NCBI GenBank assembly: GCA_012516115.1
Contig: JAAYXC010000089.1
Location: 1 to 8,419 of the forward strand
DNA from: Bacillota bacterium
GTDB taxonomy: Bacteria > Bacillota > UBA4882 > JAAYXC01
DNA length: 8,419 nt
Reading direction: 5' to 3'
Both the position numbers and the translations under genes were made by a program. Positions 1 to 6,245 of this stretch are shown here, piece by piece (positions within the stretch are counted from its first letter, which is position 1; each line of letters opens with the position of its first letter). The notes beneath the pieces are model-generated. The model had not been told where the DNA came from. It ran no database searches and saw nothing but the letters and a program-made list of their open reading frames with translations.

Positions 1-24
1 CCCCCCGAGAGCCCCTAGCCCCAT

Positions 25-81
25 TTAAAACGCGAAGAAAAAAAGGAGAAAACCTTTCGACCGGGGGAACCGCGCCTTCAT
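25..81 (-). other. Possible tiny reading frame or start of a gene leaving the window to the left
   Basis: On the minus strand an ATG at 81 opens an 18-codon frame (MKARFPRSKGFLLFFFAF) ending in TAA at 25-27, with a second ATG immediately after it at 22-24. The peptide has a basic start and a hydrophobic end, like the front of a signal peptide or membrane segment. A run of seven A on the plus strand (38-44) sits in the frame. A one-base change there would keep a frame open to the window edge, so this could be the start of a longer gene or a frameshifted one. An AAAGG-like SD lies about 9 bases upstream and a TATAAT-type promoter lies behind it. I recognise no family. It may equally be noncoding. 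Confidence 0.15.
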
Positions 82-110
82 CCCCTCCCGCCTTTCACCA
101 CATCGGTACT

Positions 111-138
111 ATTATACCTCCTCGTAAATGGAAGTGAA
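111..138 (-). promoter_or_regulatory. Possible leftward sigma-A-type promoter
   Basis: On the minus strand, TTCACT (133-138) is followed after 16 bases by a perfect TATAAT (111-116). Transcription would run leftward out of the window through the tiny frame at 25-81. The -10 box is perfect, but the -35 box is only fair and no proven gene lies downstream within the window. Confidence 0.35.
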
Positions 139-177
139 AAGAATCGACGCAACGAAATCCCCCCACCATCACCCATA

Positions 178-201
178 CCCGGCATAGCACGGGGTTTTTT
201 T
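178..201 (+). terminator. Possible rightward intrinsic terminator upstream of yyaC
   Basis: CCCG (178-181) pairs with CGGG (190-193). Two further inner G-C pairs can form around an ATA loop, with one bulged A. The hairpin is followed by a G and seven T (195-201), the layout of a Rho-independent terminator on the plus strand. The stem is short. It could end a transcript entering from the left, or act as a leader attenuator for yyaC, whose SD lies about 30 bases downstream. The rest of 1-244 shows no convincing gene. Confidence 0.4.
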
Positions 202-244
202 ACATAGACTAAGACATCCGCTGCGACGAAAGGAGGAAGACCGC

Positions 245-898
245 GTGTGGAGTATCTTCGGCCGCTCGACGCCGGAACGACGCGAAGAAGAACCATGTCG
301 GGTCCATGTAAACAATCCGGCGGCGTCCACGATCTTGGCCGGACATCTCCTCCGCCTTCTCCATCGTCTCTGTGCCTGTGACCGGCCCTTGGCCATCGTC
401 TGCATCGGAACCGACCGGTCCACCGGAGACTGCCTGGGACCTTTAATCGGGAGCAAGCTCGGCCCGATCCTGGGGCCGGAAACCCTGATCCTGGGTACGC
501 TGGACGAACCGGTCCATGCGGTAAACCTGGAGGAAGTTCTGCGCGATCTATACATCCGCCTGACGAACCCGTTTGTCGTCGCCGTGGACGCCTGCCTCGG
601 CCAGAGCGAAAGCGTGGGTTTTATCACACTGAAAGAAGGACCCCTGCAACCCGGGACCGGCGTAAACAAGAACCTGCCGGCGGTGGGAGATCTCCACCTC
701 ATCGGGGTGGTCAACGTGGGCGGGTTCATGGAGTATCTGGTCCTCCAGAACACCCGCCTCTCCCTGGTCATGCGGATGGCCGAAGTCATCGCCGCCGCCC
801 TGTGGGAGGGGATCGGTGCTTTCCGTACGCCGGCGGTCACGCTCCCAGCGGTCGAACCGGCCGTGACCCGGTTGTCGTGGAAGGGGGCCGAAGGATGA
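245..898 (+). CDS. yyaC: YyaC-family (DUF1256) spore protease-like sporulation protein
   Basis: The 217-residue protein matches the YyaC/DUF1256 family, which is confined to endospore formers, has a hydrogenase-maturation-protease (HybD)-like fold, and is annotated as a putative spore protease; its substrate is unknown to me. The signature is the segment IVCIGTDRSTGDCLGPLIG near residues 51-69, with the conserved Asp pair D57 and D62. Further family segments are VVAVDACLG (about 111-119) and the glycine-rich PGTGVNKNLPAVGD (about 136-149). There is no signal peptide, so it should be cytoplasmic, in the forespore or mother cell. The GTG start at 245 is chosen because AGGAGG (231-236) lies 8 bases upstream. 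The first 17 residues are charged and poorly conserved and the last 20 look like a variable tail. The gene is monocistronic and converges on the flavodoxin gene with 3 bp between stops. Family confidence is high; biochemical role is inferred. Confidence 0.9.
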   Translation: MWSIFGRSTPERREEEPCRVHVNNPAASTILAGHLLRLLHRLCACDRPLAIVCIGTDRSTGDCLGPLIGSKLGPILGPETLILGTLDEPVHAVNLEEVLRDLYIRLTNPFVVAVDACLGQSESVGFITLKEGPLQPGTGVNKNLPAVGDLHLIGVVNVGGFMEYLVLQNTRLSLVMRMAEVIAAALWEGIGAFRTPAVTLPAVEPAVTRLSWKGAEG

Positions 899-901
899 AG
901 A

Positions 902-1387
902 TCACTTTAAAGCGAGTTTCTTCGCCAGCGCAGCCACCCGACGACCGAGTCGACGGGCCTCGGCGAGGGTCCGGGCATCGGGCGCCCCGGTACAGGCCAC
1001 GCCGTAATGACCGGAGGCCTCCAGAGGATCGCCGACCACGATCATCCCGTTGATCAGCATGGCCTGCAGGATGGAAAGGATGGTGGTTTCTTTCCCCCCG
1101 GAAGGGTGGCCGGAAGTGGCAAAAGCCGCCCCGACCTTGTCGGCCATCTCGTCCCGGTATGCCACCAGCCGGTCGAAGACCGCCTTTAGCTCGGCGGCCA
1201 TGGAGCCATAGTAAACCGGGGAACCGGCGATTATCCCGGCCGAGGTTAAAAAGTCCTGCGGACTGACCTCCCGGGCCGTCCGCAAAAGGGGTACCACGCC
1301 CTCCACTTCTTTCACTCCGGCGGCGATCTCCTCGGCTAGACGTTTGGTATTCCCGGTTACCGAATGATAGACAACCAGCACCTGCAC
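902..1387 (-). CDS. Flavodoxin-fold protein, WrbA-like NAD(P)H:quinone oxidoreductase family
   Basis: The 161-residue protein is a flavodoxin-fold FMN protein, probably a cytoplasmic quinone or redox reductase. The N-terminus, VLVVYHSVTGNTKRLAEEI, holds the first beta strand and the SxTGNT phosphate-binding loop for FMN (about residues 9-14). GSPVYYGSMAAELKAVFDRL matches the second flavin loop of WrbA-type proteins. SGHPSGGKETTILSILQAML followed by GMIVVGDP matches the WrbA block usually written HGGQETT. A GTG nine codons upstream (1414) is possible. I prefer the GTG at 1387 because it places the first strand right after the start, has an AGGGGGG SD-like stretch (1396-1402) 8 bases upstream, and suits a transcript starting near 1419 from the promoter at 1426-1454. 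The physiological electron donor and acceptor cannot be read from sequence, and a plain flavodoxin-like electron carrier is the alternative. Confidence 0.85.
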   Translation of the reverse strand: MQVLVVYHSVTGNTKRLAEEIAAGVKEVEGVVPLLRTAREVSPQDFLTSAGIIAGSPVYYGSMAAELKAVFDRLVAYRDEMADKVGAAFATSGHPSGGKETTILSILQAMLINGMIVVGDPLEASGHYGVACTGAPDARTLAEARRLGRRVAALAKKLALK

Positions 1388-1425
1388 TCTGCCTGCCCCC
1401 CTGATACGAGACACGGAGGCGCATA

Positions 1426-1454
1426 CTTTTAGCCTCGGCGAATTTAGGGGTCAA
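1426..1454 (-). promoter_or_regulatory. Sigma-A-type promoter of the flavodoxin-like gene
   Basis: On the minus strand, TTGACC (1449-1454, five of six matches to the -35 consensus) is followed after exactly 17 bases by TAAAAG (1426-1431, four of six matches to the -10 consensus). The expected start of transcription is near 1419, about 30 bases before the preferred GTG start at 1387. No operator is evident. Confidence 0.6.
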
Positions 1455-1522
1455 CTTTGCGTCTTGGGTTTTATCCTGCCGAGGAAAAGAAGAAAGACCT
1501 CTTCCGCGGAGGTTAAGGCGTT

Positions 1523-1562
1523 AAAAACCGGAGGGCTGCACCGGAAAGGCCAAGGCCCTCCG
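1523..1562 (-). terminator. Rho-independent terminator of the zinc-ribbon gene
   Basis: Read on the minus strand, CGGAGGGC (1562-1555) pairs perfectly with GCCCTCCG (1536-1529) across an 18-base loop, and the stem is followed directly by GTTTTT (1528-1523). It begins 20 bases after the stop codon of the small gene at 1582-1833 and lies just upstream of the flavodoxin promoter, so it separates the two leftward units. Confidence 0.75.
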
Positions 1563-1581
1563 TGACCGTCCGAGAAAGGAT

Positions 1582-1833
1582 TCAGGTCCCTCCAAGTAAC
1601 CTACGTGCCACGTCCTCTTCCTCGGGGGTAAGCGGACAACACTCGGCCGCCGGGATACCGGTGCCGGCGAGCGGCGCGGGCTTCCGCTTGGTGGTCCGTT
1701 CGGCCGGGTTCGGATGGATGCCGTTCCGCACGTAAAGATAGTTGCAACTCAAACAGAGCTGGCAATCGAGCGTAGCCCCGACGAAGGAGAGGGTCGCCGG
1801 TATGGTTTCGCGTCCACATCGTTGACAACGCAT
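1582..1833 (-). CDS. Small cysteine-rich putative zinc-ribbon protein, function unknown
   Basis: This encodes 83 residues. Cysteines fall in the patterns CxxC (residues 3 and 6) and CxxCxxC (24, 27 and 30), as in a treble-clef or zinc-ribbon fold in which two CxxC knuckles hold one zinc. A further CC pair lies near residue 68. The segment after about residue 36 is rich in Pro, Lys and Arg, and the end, LTPEEEDVARRLLGGT, looks like a short helix. There is no signal or membrane segment, so it is probably cytoplasmic, perhaps nucleic-acid or protein binding. The ATG at 1833 is chosen because AGAAGG (1843-1848) lies 9 bases upstream and the cysteine motif starts immediately. An in-frame ATG at about 1909 would lie almost at the predicted transcription start. 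The gene has its own promoter and terminator. I do not recognise the family. Confidence 0.65.
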   Translation of the reverse strand: MRCQRCGRETIPATLSFVGATLDCQLCLSCNYLYVRNGIHPNPAERTTKRKPAPLAGTGIPAAECCPLTPEEEDVARRLLGGT

Positions 1834-1881
1834 CCGGTTCCACCTTCTTCTGTTTGGCGTCTCTTTTTCCGAAAAAGCCAT

Positions 1882-1891
1882 CTTCGCGAAG
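1882..1891. promoter_or_regulatory. Perfect palindrome in the leader of the zinc-ribbon gene
   Basis: CTTCGCGAAG is a perfect 10-base palindrome located 22 bases downstream of the -10 box at 1913-1918, in the untranslated leader. A second self-complementary element, CTTTTT and AAAAAG around a three-base loop, lies at 1863-1877. The position suits an operator or a small leader hairpin, but neither has a known binding protein. Confidence 0.25.
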
Positions 1892-1912
1892 TCTGTATCT
1901 TCTTTCATCCTC

Positions 1913-1941
1913 ATTATAGCCCAGAACGCGATGGCACGCAA
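1913..1941 (-). promoter_or_regulatory. Sigma-A-type promoter of the zinc-ribbon gene
   Basis: On the minus strand a perfect TATAAT (1913-1918) lies 17 bases downstream of TTGCGT (1936-1941, a weak -35 box keeping the TTG). The predicted transcript starts near 1906, giving a leader of about 70 bases before the ATG at 1833. The perfect -10 box and ideal spacing support it; the -35 box is poor. Confidence 0.5.
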
Positions 1942-1966
1942 GGTCGACCCCCTGCTAGGCAGCTGT

Positions 1967-2921
1967 TTATGGCGCCTTTCGCCGAAGGAACCAAACGACT
2001 TCAAAGATCCGGGGTTTCGCCAGAAAATACTCCCACCCCCCATGGGGCGGCACGATGAATTCGAGTTCGACCTGCCCTTCGCCCCCTTCCCAGACCATCT
2101 GCTCCGGACGGAGAAGCGTAGCCTGCCGTAGTCGTTCCACCGTTTCCGGTTTGAGATAGGAGGGAGAACCCATCTTTTGCCAAGGGCGTTTGGGGTTGCC
2201 GTGCTCATCGTCGAACCGCCAAAGCCGGGCCCGGGGGCTCGGTGGCCGACCGGCCAGTCTTAGACGGACTTTTTCCGGACGGATGGGCGATGGGCGCCCT
2301 TGGGAGCTGGTGATTGTAAACCAGGACGGCCAGACCGCGGGGATGGGCGGTGGCCAGACACTCCACCGTCTCCTCACCCCCCGCCGCCCTCACCGGCAGG
2401 CGGTCGTCGCTCAATAGATGCAGAAGGCGGAAGGCATGGTAGGAGGGTTTGGGGAGGCCGTGGAGATTGAGGAGGCCGAAACCACCGTGAAAAGGAAGGG
2501 AGGGGAAATAGACGCCAGTACGCCTATGGGCCGCCGCCATGCCCCATAGTCCCGGGGCGGCGTCACGCGCCGGCTGGTAATGAAAGATGTTCTCTCCCCC
2601 GTCGCCAGCTCCGCGGGCATGAAACTAAGCCCTACCAAGGGGCGCCTCCCGACGGCGAGCAGGAAATCGAAGACGGCGTCCACGTTGAAAAAAGAAAAAA
2701 GAATAGGGGTGGTCCCCGTCCCCCGTGAAAACGCTCATGTCATCGTTCAGGAGTCCGTGGAAACGCACCCGTTTAAAACCCAATTCAACACGGCATTTTT
2801 CGATGCTGCTCCGCCGATCCTCCCGCAACGCCAACGCGGCGTGCACGCTCCCCACGCACTCCTCCCCGTAATGGGGGAAGGGGATGGAAGGAGCGCCGAG
2901 ATCGATCGGGAATTCCCGCAA
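1967..2921 (-). pseudogene. Decayed GH39 beta-xylosidase, three frames and missing catalytic core
   Basis: GH39 beta-xylosidases are about 500 residues and release xylose from short xylo-oligosaccharides. Here about 318 codons' worth of DNA carries GH39 segments in three frames. Segment 1 (from TTG 2921) contains PHYGEECVGS, AALALRED and GFKRVRFHGLLNDDMSVF. It shifts frame in the tract of two A6 runs at 2688-2700. Segment 2 contains VFDFLLAVGRRPLVGLSFMP and VTPPRDYGAW. Then, within about 2496-2536, roughly 200 or more residues are absent, including the NEPN acid/base region and the nucleophile region expected in the family. Segment 3 resumes with FHGGFGLLNLHGLPKPSYHA and LAVLVYN. A further shift at about 2285-2310 leads to RLRLAGRPP, FDDEHGNPKRPWQKMGSP and LEFIVPPHG. 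The TTG start has a TTAAGGTGA SD (2928-2936) 6 bases upstream, overlapping the preceding permease stop, so it was the last gene of the transporter operon. The product cannot be an active xylosidase. Confidence 0.85.
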
Positions 2922-2932
2922 CCACGTTCACC

Positions 2933-3808
2933 TTAACCTTTGAGCGCCCCCGCCAGCGTTCCCTGGAGGATCCAGCGATGACCGATAATATAAAGCAAAA
3001 CCGTTGGCGCCGCCGCGATGATCGCTGCCGCGGCATATCTCGGCATGCGATCGACACCGTACTGGTTCAGAAACTGGGCCACGCGCAACTGCATGGTGAA
3101 GAGATTCTGGTCGCTGATAAAGATCAGGCTCAAGAAATAGTCGCTCCACGAGCCGATGAAGACCAAGAGAACCGCCAGAGCAGTTGCGGGATTGGCCAAC
3201 GGCAACATGACGCGGAAGAAGGTGGTGGCATGTCCGGCCCCGTCGATTCTGGCCGCCTCCGCCAATTCACCGGGGAGGCTGCGGAAGAACGAGCGGTAGA
3301 TCATGCTCCAGAAAGGTACGCCGAAAGCACACATGATCAGGAAGAGACCCGGTAGCGTGTTGGAAAGGCCGATCTGTGAGGTAAATCGATAGAGAGGGAT
3401 CAGGACCATCTGTACGGGTACGAACCAGCCGGCCAAAATCATATAGAACACGATCTCCGTAAACTTGTTCTGGTAACGGGCGAAGATGTAGCCCGCCATG
3501 GCCGCCGTCGGCACGGTGCAAGCGACTGCCCCCAGGCAGACGAGGAAGGTGTTGATCAATCCATGAAGGATGTTCACGGCTGCCCAGGCTTCCCGAAAAT
3601 TGAGCAGGCGTAACTGCTTGGGCAGGCCCCAGGGGTCGTAGGCGTATTCCAACTGGGTCTTGAAGACGAAACAGAAGGGCAAGACAAGCGGCGCAATCAC
3701 CGCCAAGGCCAGAAGCACGAGGATGGTCGTAATGATGAATTTCTGGGTCTTGTAGTGGCGGATCTCGGCAAAATACGTATTGCGCCTGCCGGCTGCGGTT
3801 TCTACCAT
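2933..3808 (-). CDS. CUT1 sugar ABC transporter permease, MalG/UgpE type
   Basis: The 291-residue inner-membrane subunit is the second half of the sugar import channel. A basic N-terminus (about 30 residues) leads into a first membrane helix, IITTILVLLALAVIAPLVLP. Further hydrophobic helices are visible at LINTFLVCLGAVACTVPTAA, in the VFYMILAGWFVPVQMVLIP region, and near the end at AAAAIIAAAPTVLLYIIG. The EAA loop that docks on the ATPase reads LAEAARIDGAGHATTFFRVM, followed by LP, a close match to EAAxxDGAxxxxxFxxxxLP. Length and layout are normal for MalG-type permeases. The ATG at 3808 has AAAGGAAGG (3818-3826) 9 bases upstream and overlaps the stop of the MalF-type gene by 7 bases, indicating translational coupling. 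The GH39 remnant follows 11 bases after its stop codon. Substrate is inferred from the neighbouring glycosidases. Confidence 0.93.
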   Translation of the reverse strand: MVETAAGRRNTYFAEIRHYKTQKFIITTILVLLALAVIAPLVLPFCFVFKTQLEYAYDPWGLPKQLRLLNFREAWAAVNILHGLINTFLVCLGAVACTVPTAAMAGYIFARYQNKFTEIVFYMILAGWFVPVQMVLIPLYRFTSQIGLSNTLPGLFLIMCAFGVPFWSMIYRSFFRSLPGELAEAARIDGAGHATTFFRVMLPLANPATALAVLLVFIGSWSDYFLSLIFISDQNLFTMQLRVAQFLNQYGVDRMPRYAAAAIIAAAPTVLLYIIGHRWILQGTLAGALKG

Positions 3809-4740
3809 TCAATTTCGCCTTCCTTTCGCTGCAAGGAGAACTGGGTTACCGTAAAAATCAGAGAGAGAAGGAAGATAATAACACCTATCGCCGAAGCCCG
3901 GCCGTACATGGCATTAATAAAACCTTGTTTGTAAAGGATGATGCCTAGAGTGGTCGTAGCGTAACCTGGTCCTCCAAAAGTGAGCAACCACGGCAGATCG
4001 AAGAGCTTGAGGCTACCAACCGTGCAAAGGATGGCGCAGATGCGCAAGGGGTAAGAGATCATCGGGATAACGACGTATCTGGCATACTGCCACCTGGTAG
4101 CTCCATCCAACAAGGCGGCTTCGTAAATGTCCACGGGAATCTGTTCGATATTGGCCATCTGATAAACAATATAAAAACCAATATAAGTCCACGTCGCAAC
4201 GGCGAAAACCGTCCAGAAGGCCAGCCTGGAGTCACCGAAAAAGTCGATGTTCGCAAGCCAGGTCCAGTTCCACCGGGCGGCGAGTGAAGAGATAACGCCG
4301 TTGCGTGGCGAAAAAATAAACCGGCCCAGCATGGCCACGATGGCCGAGGGGATGATGGAGGCCAGGTAATATATGGCCCGTAGTTTGGAGGTCAGCTTGT
4401 TCTTGAAAGCGATGAGGCTAAAGGCGATGAAGAAGGCCAACGGGATCTGAATGACCACGCTCCAAAAGGCCCAAGCAAAAACATGGAGCAGGCCCTGCTG
4501 GAATTCTTCGTTGGTGAAGAGTTTGACATAATTCTCCAAACCAATGTACACGGTATCGCCAAGGCCGGAAGCGCGCATCAGGGAGAGACGGAACGTTTCC
4601 TCGATGGGATAAAACATGAACAAGCCGAGAAAGAACACGGCGGGGAAGAGAAACAACAGCTGAAAGACGAAACCCCGCCAATCACGCTTTTTCTTCCGCG
4701 TCCGGCCATATTCCAGGATGATGCCAGCGTCGGTAGCCAT
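3802..4740 (-). CDS. CUT1 sugar ABC transporter permease, MalF/UgpA type
   Basis: The 312-residue inner-membrane subunit is the partner of the permease encoded just downstream. A lysine/arginine-rich start (RTRKKKRDWRG) precedes the first helix FVFQLLFLFPAVFFLGLFMF. The conserved MalF-type segment YIGLENYVKLF follows, then several helices and the EAA loop YEAALLDGATRWQYARYVVI followed by P, which contacts the ATPase. The segment LLTFGGPGYATTTLGIILYK is typical of this subunit. A GTG three codons upstream (4749) overlaps the SD. The ATG at 4740 is preferred because GGAGG (4749-4753) lies 8 bases before it. Length is normal. No ATPase gene is present in the window, so these permeases probably use an ATPase encoded elsewhere. 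Confidence 0.93.
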   Translation of the reverse strand: MATDAGIILEYGRTRKKKRDWRGFVFQLLFLFPAVFFLGLFMFYPIEETFRLSLMRASGLGDTVYIGLENYVKLFTNEEFQQGLLHVFAWAFWSVVIQIPLAFFIAFSLIAFKNKLTSKLRAIYYLASIIPSAIVAMLGRFIFSPRNGVISSLAARWNWTWLANIDFFGDSRLAFWTVFAVATWTYIGFYIVYQMANIEQIPVDIYEAALLDGATRWQYARYVVIPMISYPLRICAILCTVGSLKLFDLPWLLTFGGPGYATTTLGIILYKQGFINAMYGRASAIGVIIFLLSLIFTVTQFSLQRKEGEIEW

Positions 4741-4782
4741 CCGGATCACCTCCGTATTATTAGAGCCGGGTTGATTCTGGCG

Positions 4783-4803
4783 CGGGACCTGCCCACGGTC
4801 CCG
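4783..4803. promoter_or_regulatory. Perfect 7-bp inverted repeat before the MalF-type permease gene
   Basis: CGGGACC (4783-4789) and GGTCCCG (4797-4803) form a perfect stem with a 7-base loop, about 30 bases upstream of the permease SD. No T run follows on the minus strand, so it is not an ordinary terminator. It may be an RNA hairpin tuning permease expression or a protein-binding site. Confidence 0.35.
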
Positions 4804-4865
4804 GGTAATCTTCTACGCCAGCAAAAGTAAAAAGAAATGCCTCCATCTTGACAAGGATTTGGAAC

Positions 4866-4896
4866 GCCGGCGGGGCGGTAAACCGCACCCCCCGGC
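4866..4896 (-). promoter_or_regulatory. Stable intercistronic hairpin after the solute-binding protein gene
   Basis: Eighteen bases after the stop of the binding-protein gene, GCCGG (4896-4892) and the following G-rich stretch can pair with the C-rich half ending GCCGGC (4871-4866) around a TTTA loop (4879-4882). The stem is long, GC-rich and slightly imperfect. No T run follows. Such hairpins after binding-protein genes are known to protect the upstream mRNA end and lower permease expression, so that binding protein exceeds membrane subunits; that role here is inferred. Confidence 0.5.
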
Positions 4897-4914
4897 AATT
4901 GAGCTGGCTGATAT

Positions 4915-6189
4915 TTACTTCTTCTTCACAGGCCCCATCATCTCGGTCACCAGTTCCTCGTATTGCGCGAGGGCTTTGGCCACGTCGGCTTCGGGCATCA
5001 TGATGTTCTGCAAGGCGTCGTTCAACGGGCTGCTCACCGACGCCGGCAGGTCCTGATCCCACCAGAACTGGACGGCCTTGGCCTTGGCAAAGACGCCGGC
5101 GGCCATCTCGGTCAGGCGGGAAGGCGCCTTGACGCCGGGAACGGAGCAGATGCGGCCGGGCTCGGCCGAGCAGGCCTCGACGCTCATGGCGTACTTCATG
5201 AAGCGCACCACGGCGTCTTTCTTGCCCGCGGCCACCCGGGTGGCGGCGTAGCCGATATCGGTCATGCCCATGATGTCAGTCTCTTTCCCTTTGCCGCCCG
5301 GGAGCACGGGGAAGGCGTAGAAGCCGATGGTCTGATCGGTGAACTCCTTGCTGGAGTATTGGGCGCACATCCACGAACCGGTGACGTGCATGCCCGCCTT
5401 GCCCGTGGCCATGAGGACCTGCGCGTCGCCGTAGGCCTCGCCCAGGGGCTTGCTCCCGAAGTAGCCCGCTTTGACCCATTTCTGATAGAGCTGGGCGGCC
5501 TTGACGAAGGCTTCGCCGTCAAAACGCGCTTTCCTGGCGGCCGCGTCGGCGAAGGCGTTTATCCCGCCGAAGCGGTCGACCAGATACATGTACATGGCCA
5601 GCACCGGCCACTTGTCCTTGGCGCCGCAGGCGAGCGGCTGGATGCCCTTGGCCTTGAGCGCCTCGCAGACTTTCTCGAACTCGTCGATGGTGGTCGGCAC
5701 CTTGAGGCCGTGGGCTTTGAAGAGGCCCTCGTTGACGAAGACGCCGGCAATGGCGAAGAAGGGCGCCACACCGTAGGTCTTGCCTTTCCAGGTCATTGCC
5801 TGGCGCGCCGCCTCGCTGCATTTAATATCCTTCAGTTCCTTGGTCAGATCCAGCAGCCGGCCGGCATCGGCGTAGCTGCCCATGACCGAACCGCCCCAGC
5901 TCTGGAAGATATCGGGGAGACCCGAATTGCTGGCCATGCAGACCTTGACCTTGTCCTTGAGGCCGTCGTTGCCCAAAGCAACGTAGTCCAGTTCGATGTC
6001 GGGGTTCTTGGCCTTGAAGCCATTGACCAGCGCCTTGGCATAGGCATGGGCCGGATCGTCGTCGGGCAGATCGATGCCCCAGACGGTCAGCTTGACCTTC
6101 CCCGCCGCCGAGATGGGCAGAAGCAGACCGGCGGTCAAGGCCACCAAAAGGAAGAAACTGGCTAACAAAGAGATCCTCTTTCTTGTCAT
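4915..6189 (-). CDS. Extracellular solute-binding protein of a CUT1 sugar ABC transporter
   Basis: The 424-residue protein is a family 1 extracellular solute-binding protein that captures an oligosaccharide outside the membrane and hands it to the two permeases encoded downstream. A signal peptide is clear: basic MTRKRIS, a hydrophobic core to about residue 25, and a likely cleavage site after SAA (27-29). The mature protein begins near GKVKLTVWG, the usual first strand. Typical segments include LPDIFQSWGGSVMGSYADAG, the region around KTYGVAPFF, and the ligand-lobe motif GKAGMHVTGSW. Unusually for a Gram-positive-type organism there is no lipobox cysteine. The ATG at 6189 has AAGGGGGG (6196-6203) 6 bases upstream. 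Third codon positions are strongly G/C, more so than in the permeases, which fits high expression. It lies 101 bases after the GH116 gene. The exact sugar is not readable; xylo-oligosaccharide is the best guess from context. Confidence 0.92.
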   Translation of the reverse strand: MTRKRISLLASFFLLVALTAGLLLPISAAGKVKLTVWGIDLPDDDPAHAYAKALVNGFKAKNPDIELDYVALGNDGLKDKVKVCMASNSGLPDIFQSWGGSVMGSYADAGRLLDLTKELKDIKCSEAARQAMTWKGKTYGVAPFFAIAGVFVNEGLFKAHGLKVPTTIDEFEKVCEALKAKGIQPLACGAKDKWPVLAMYMYLVDRFGGINAFADAAARKARFDGEAFVKAAQLYQKWVKAGYFGSKPLGEAYGDAQVLMATGKAGMHVTGSWMCAQYSSKEFTDQTIGFYAFPVLPGGKGKETDIMGMTDIGYAATRVAAGKKDAVVRFMKYAMSVEACSAEPGRICSVPGVKAPSRLTEMAAGVFAKAKAVQFWWDQDLPASVSSPLNDALQNIMMPEADVAKALAQYEELVTEMMGPVKKK

Positions 6190-6245
6190 TCCAAACCCCC
6201 CTTAAATTGTTGAAGACTGGGATCGTTTTCTCTTTATGGGATTCT

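Noticed and set aside
169..840. A 223-codon minus-strand frame opposite yyaC
   Set aside because: The translation is rich in Arg, Ser and Pro with no family resemblance. The opposite strand encodes a full YyaC protein with a good SD.
837..1454. A 205-codon minus-strand frame overlapping the flavodoxin gene
   Set aside because: The composition is Arg/Gly-rich without motifs, while the overlapping frame has clear flavodoxin and WrbA motifs.
1582..2208. A 208-codon reading of the zinc-ribbon frame starting at 2208
   Set aside because: The upstream half is a shadow of the GH39 remnant in another frame. The predicted promoter at 1913-1941 and the SD at 1843-1848 place the real start at 1833.
4838..4866. 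Possible promoter TTGTCA with a weak -10 box in the gap before the permease genes
   Set aside because: A 17-base spacer exists, but the -10 candidate TTTACT is a poor match, and the permeases are well explained by read-through from the binding-protein gene.
4963..6165. A 400-codon open frame on the plus strand opposite the binding-protein gene
   Set aside because: It is antisense to a clear solute-binding protein whose G/C-ending codons suppress stops in the opposite frame. Its translation is rich in Gly, His, Asp and Ala, with no recognisable domain and no good SD.
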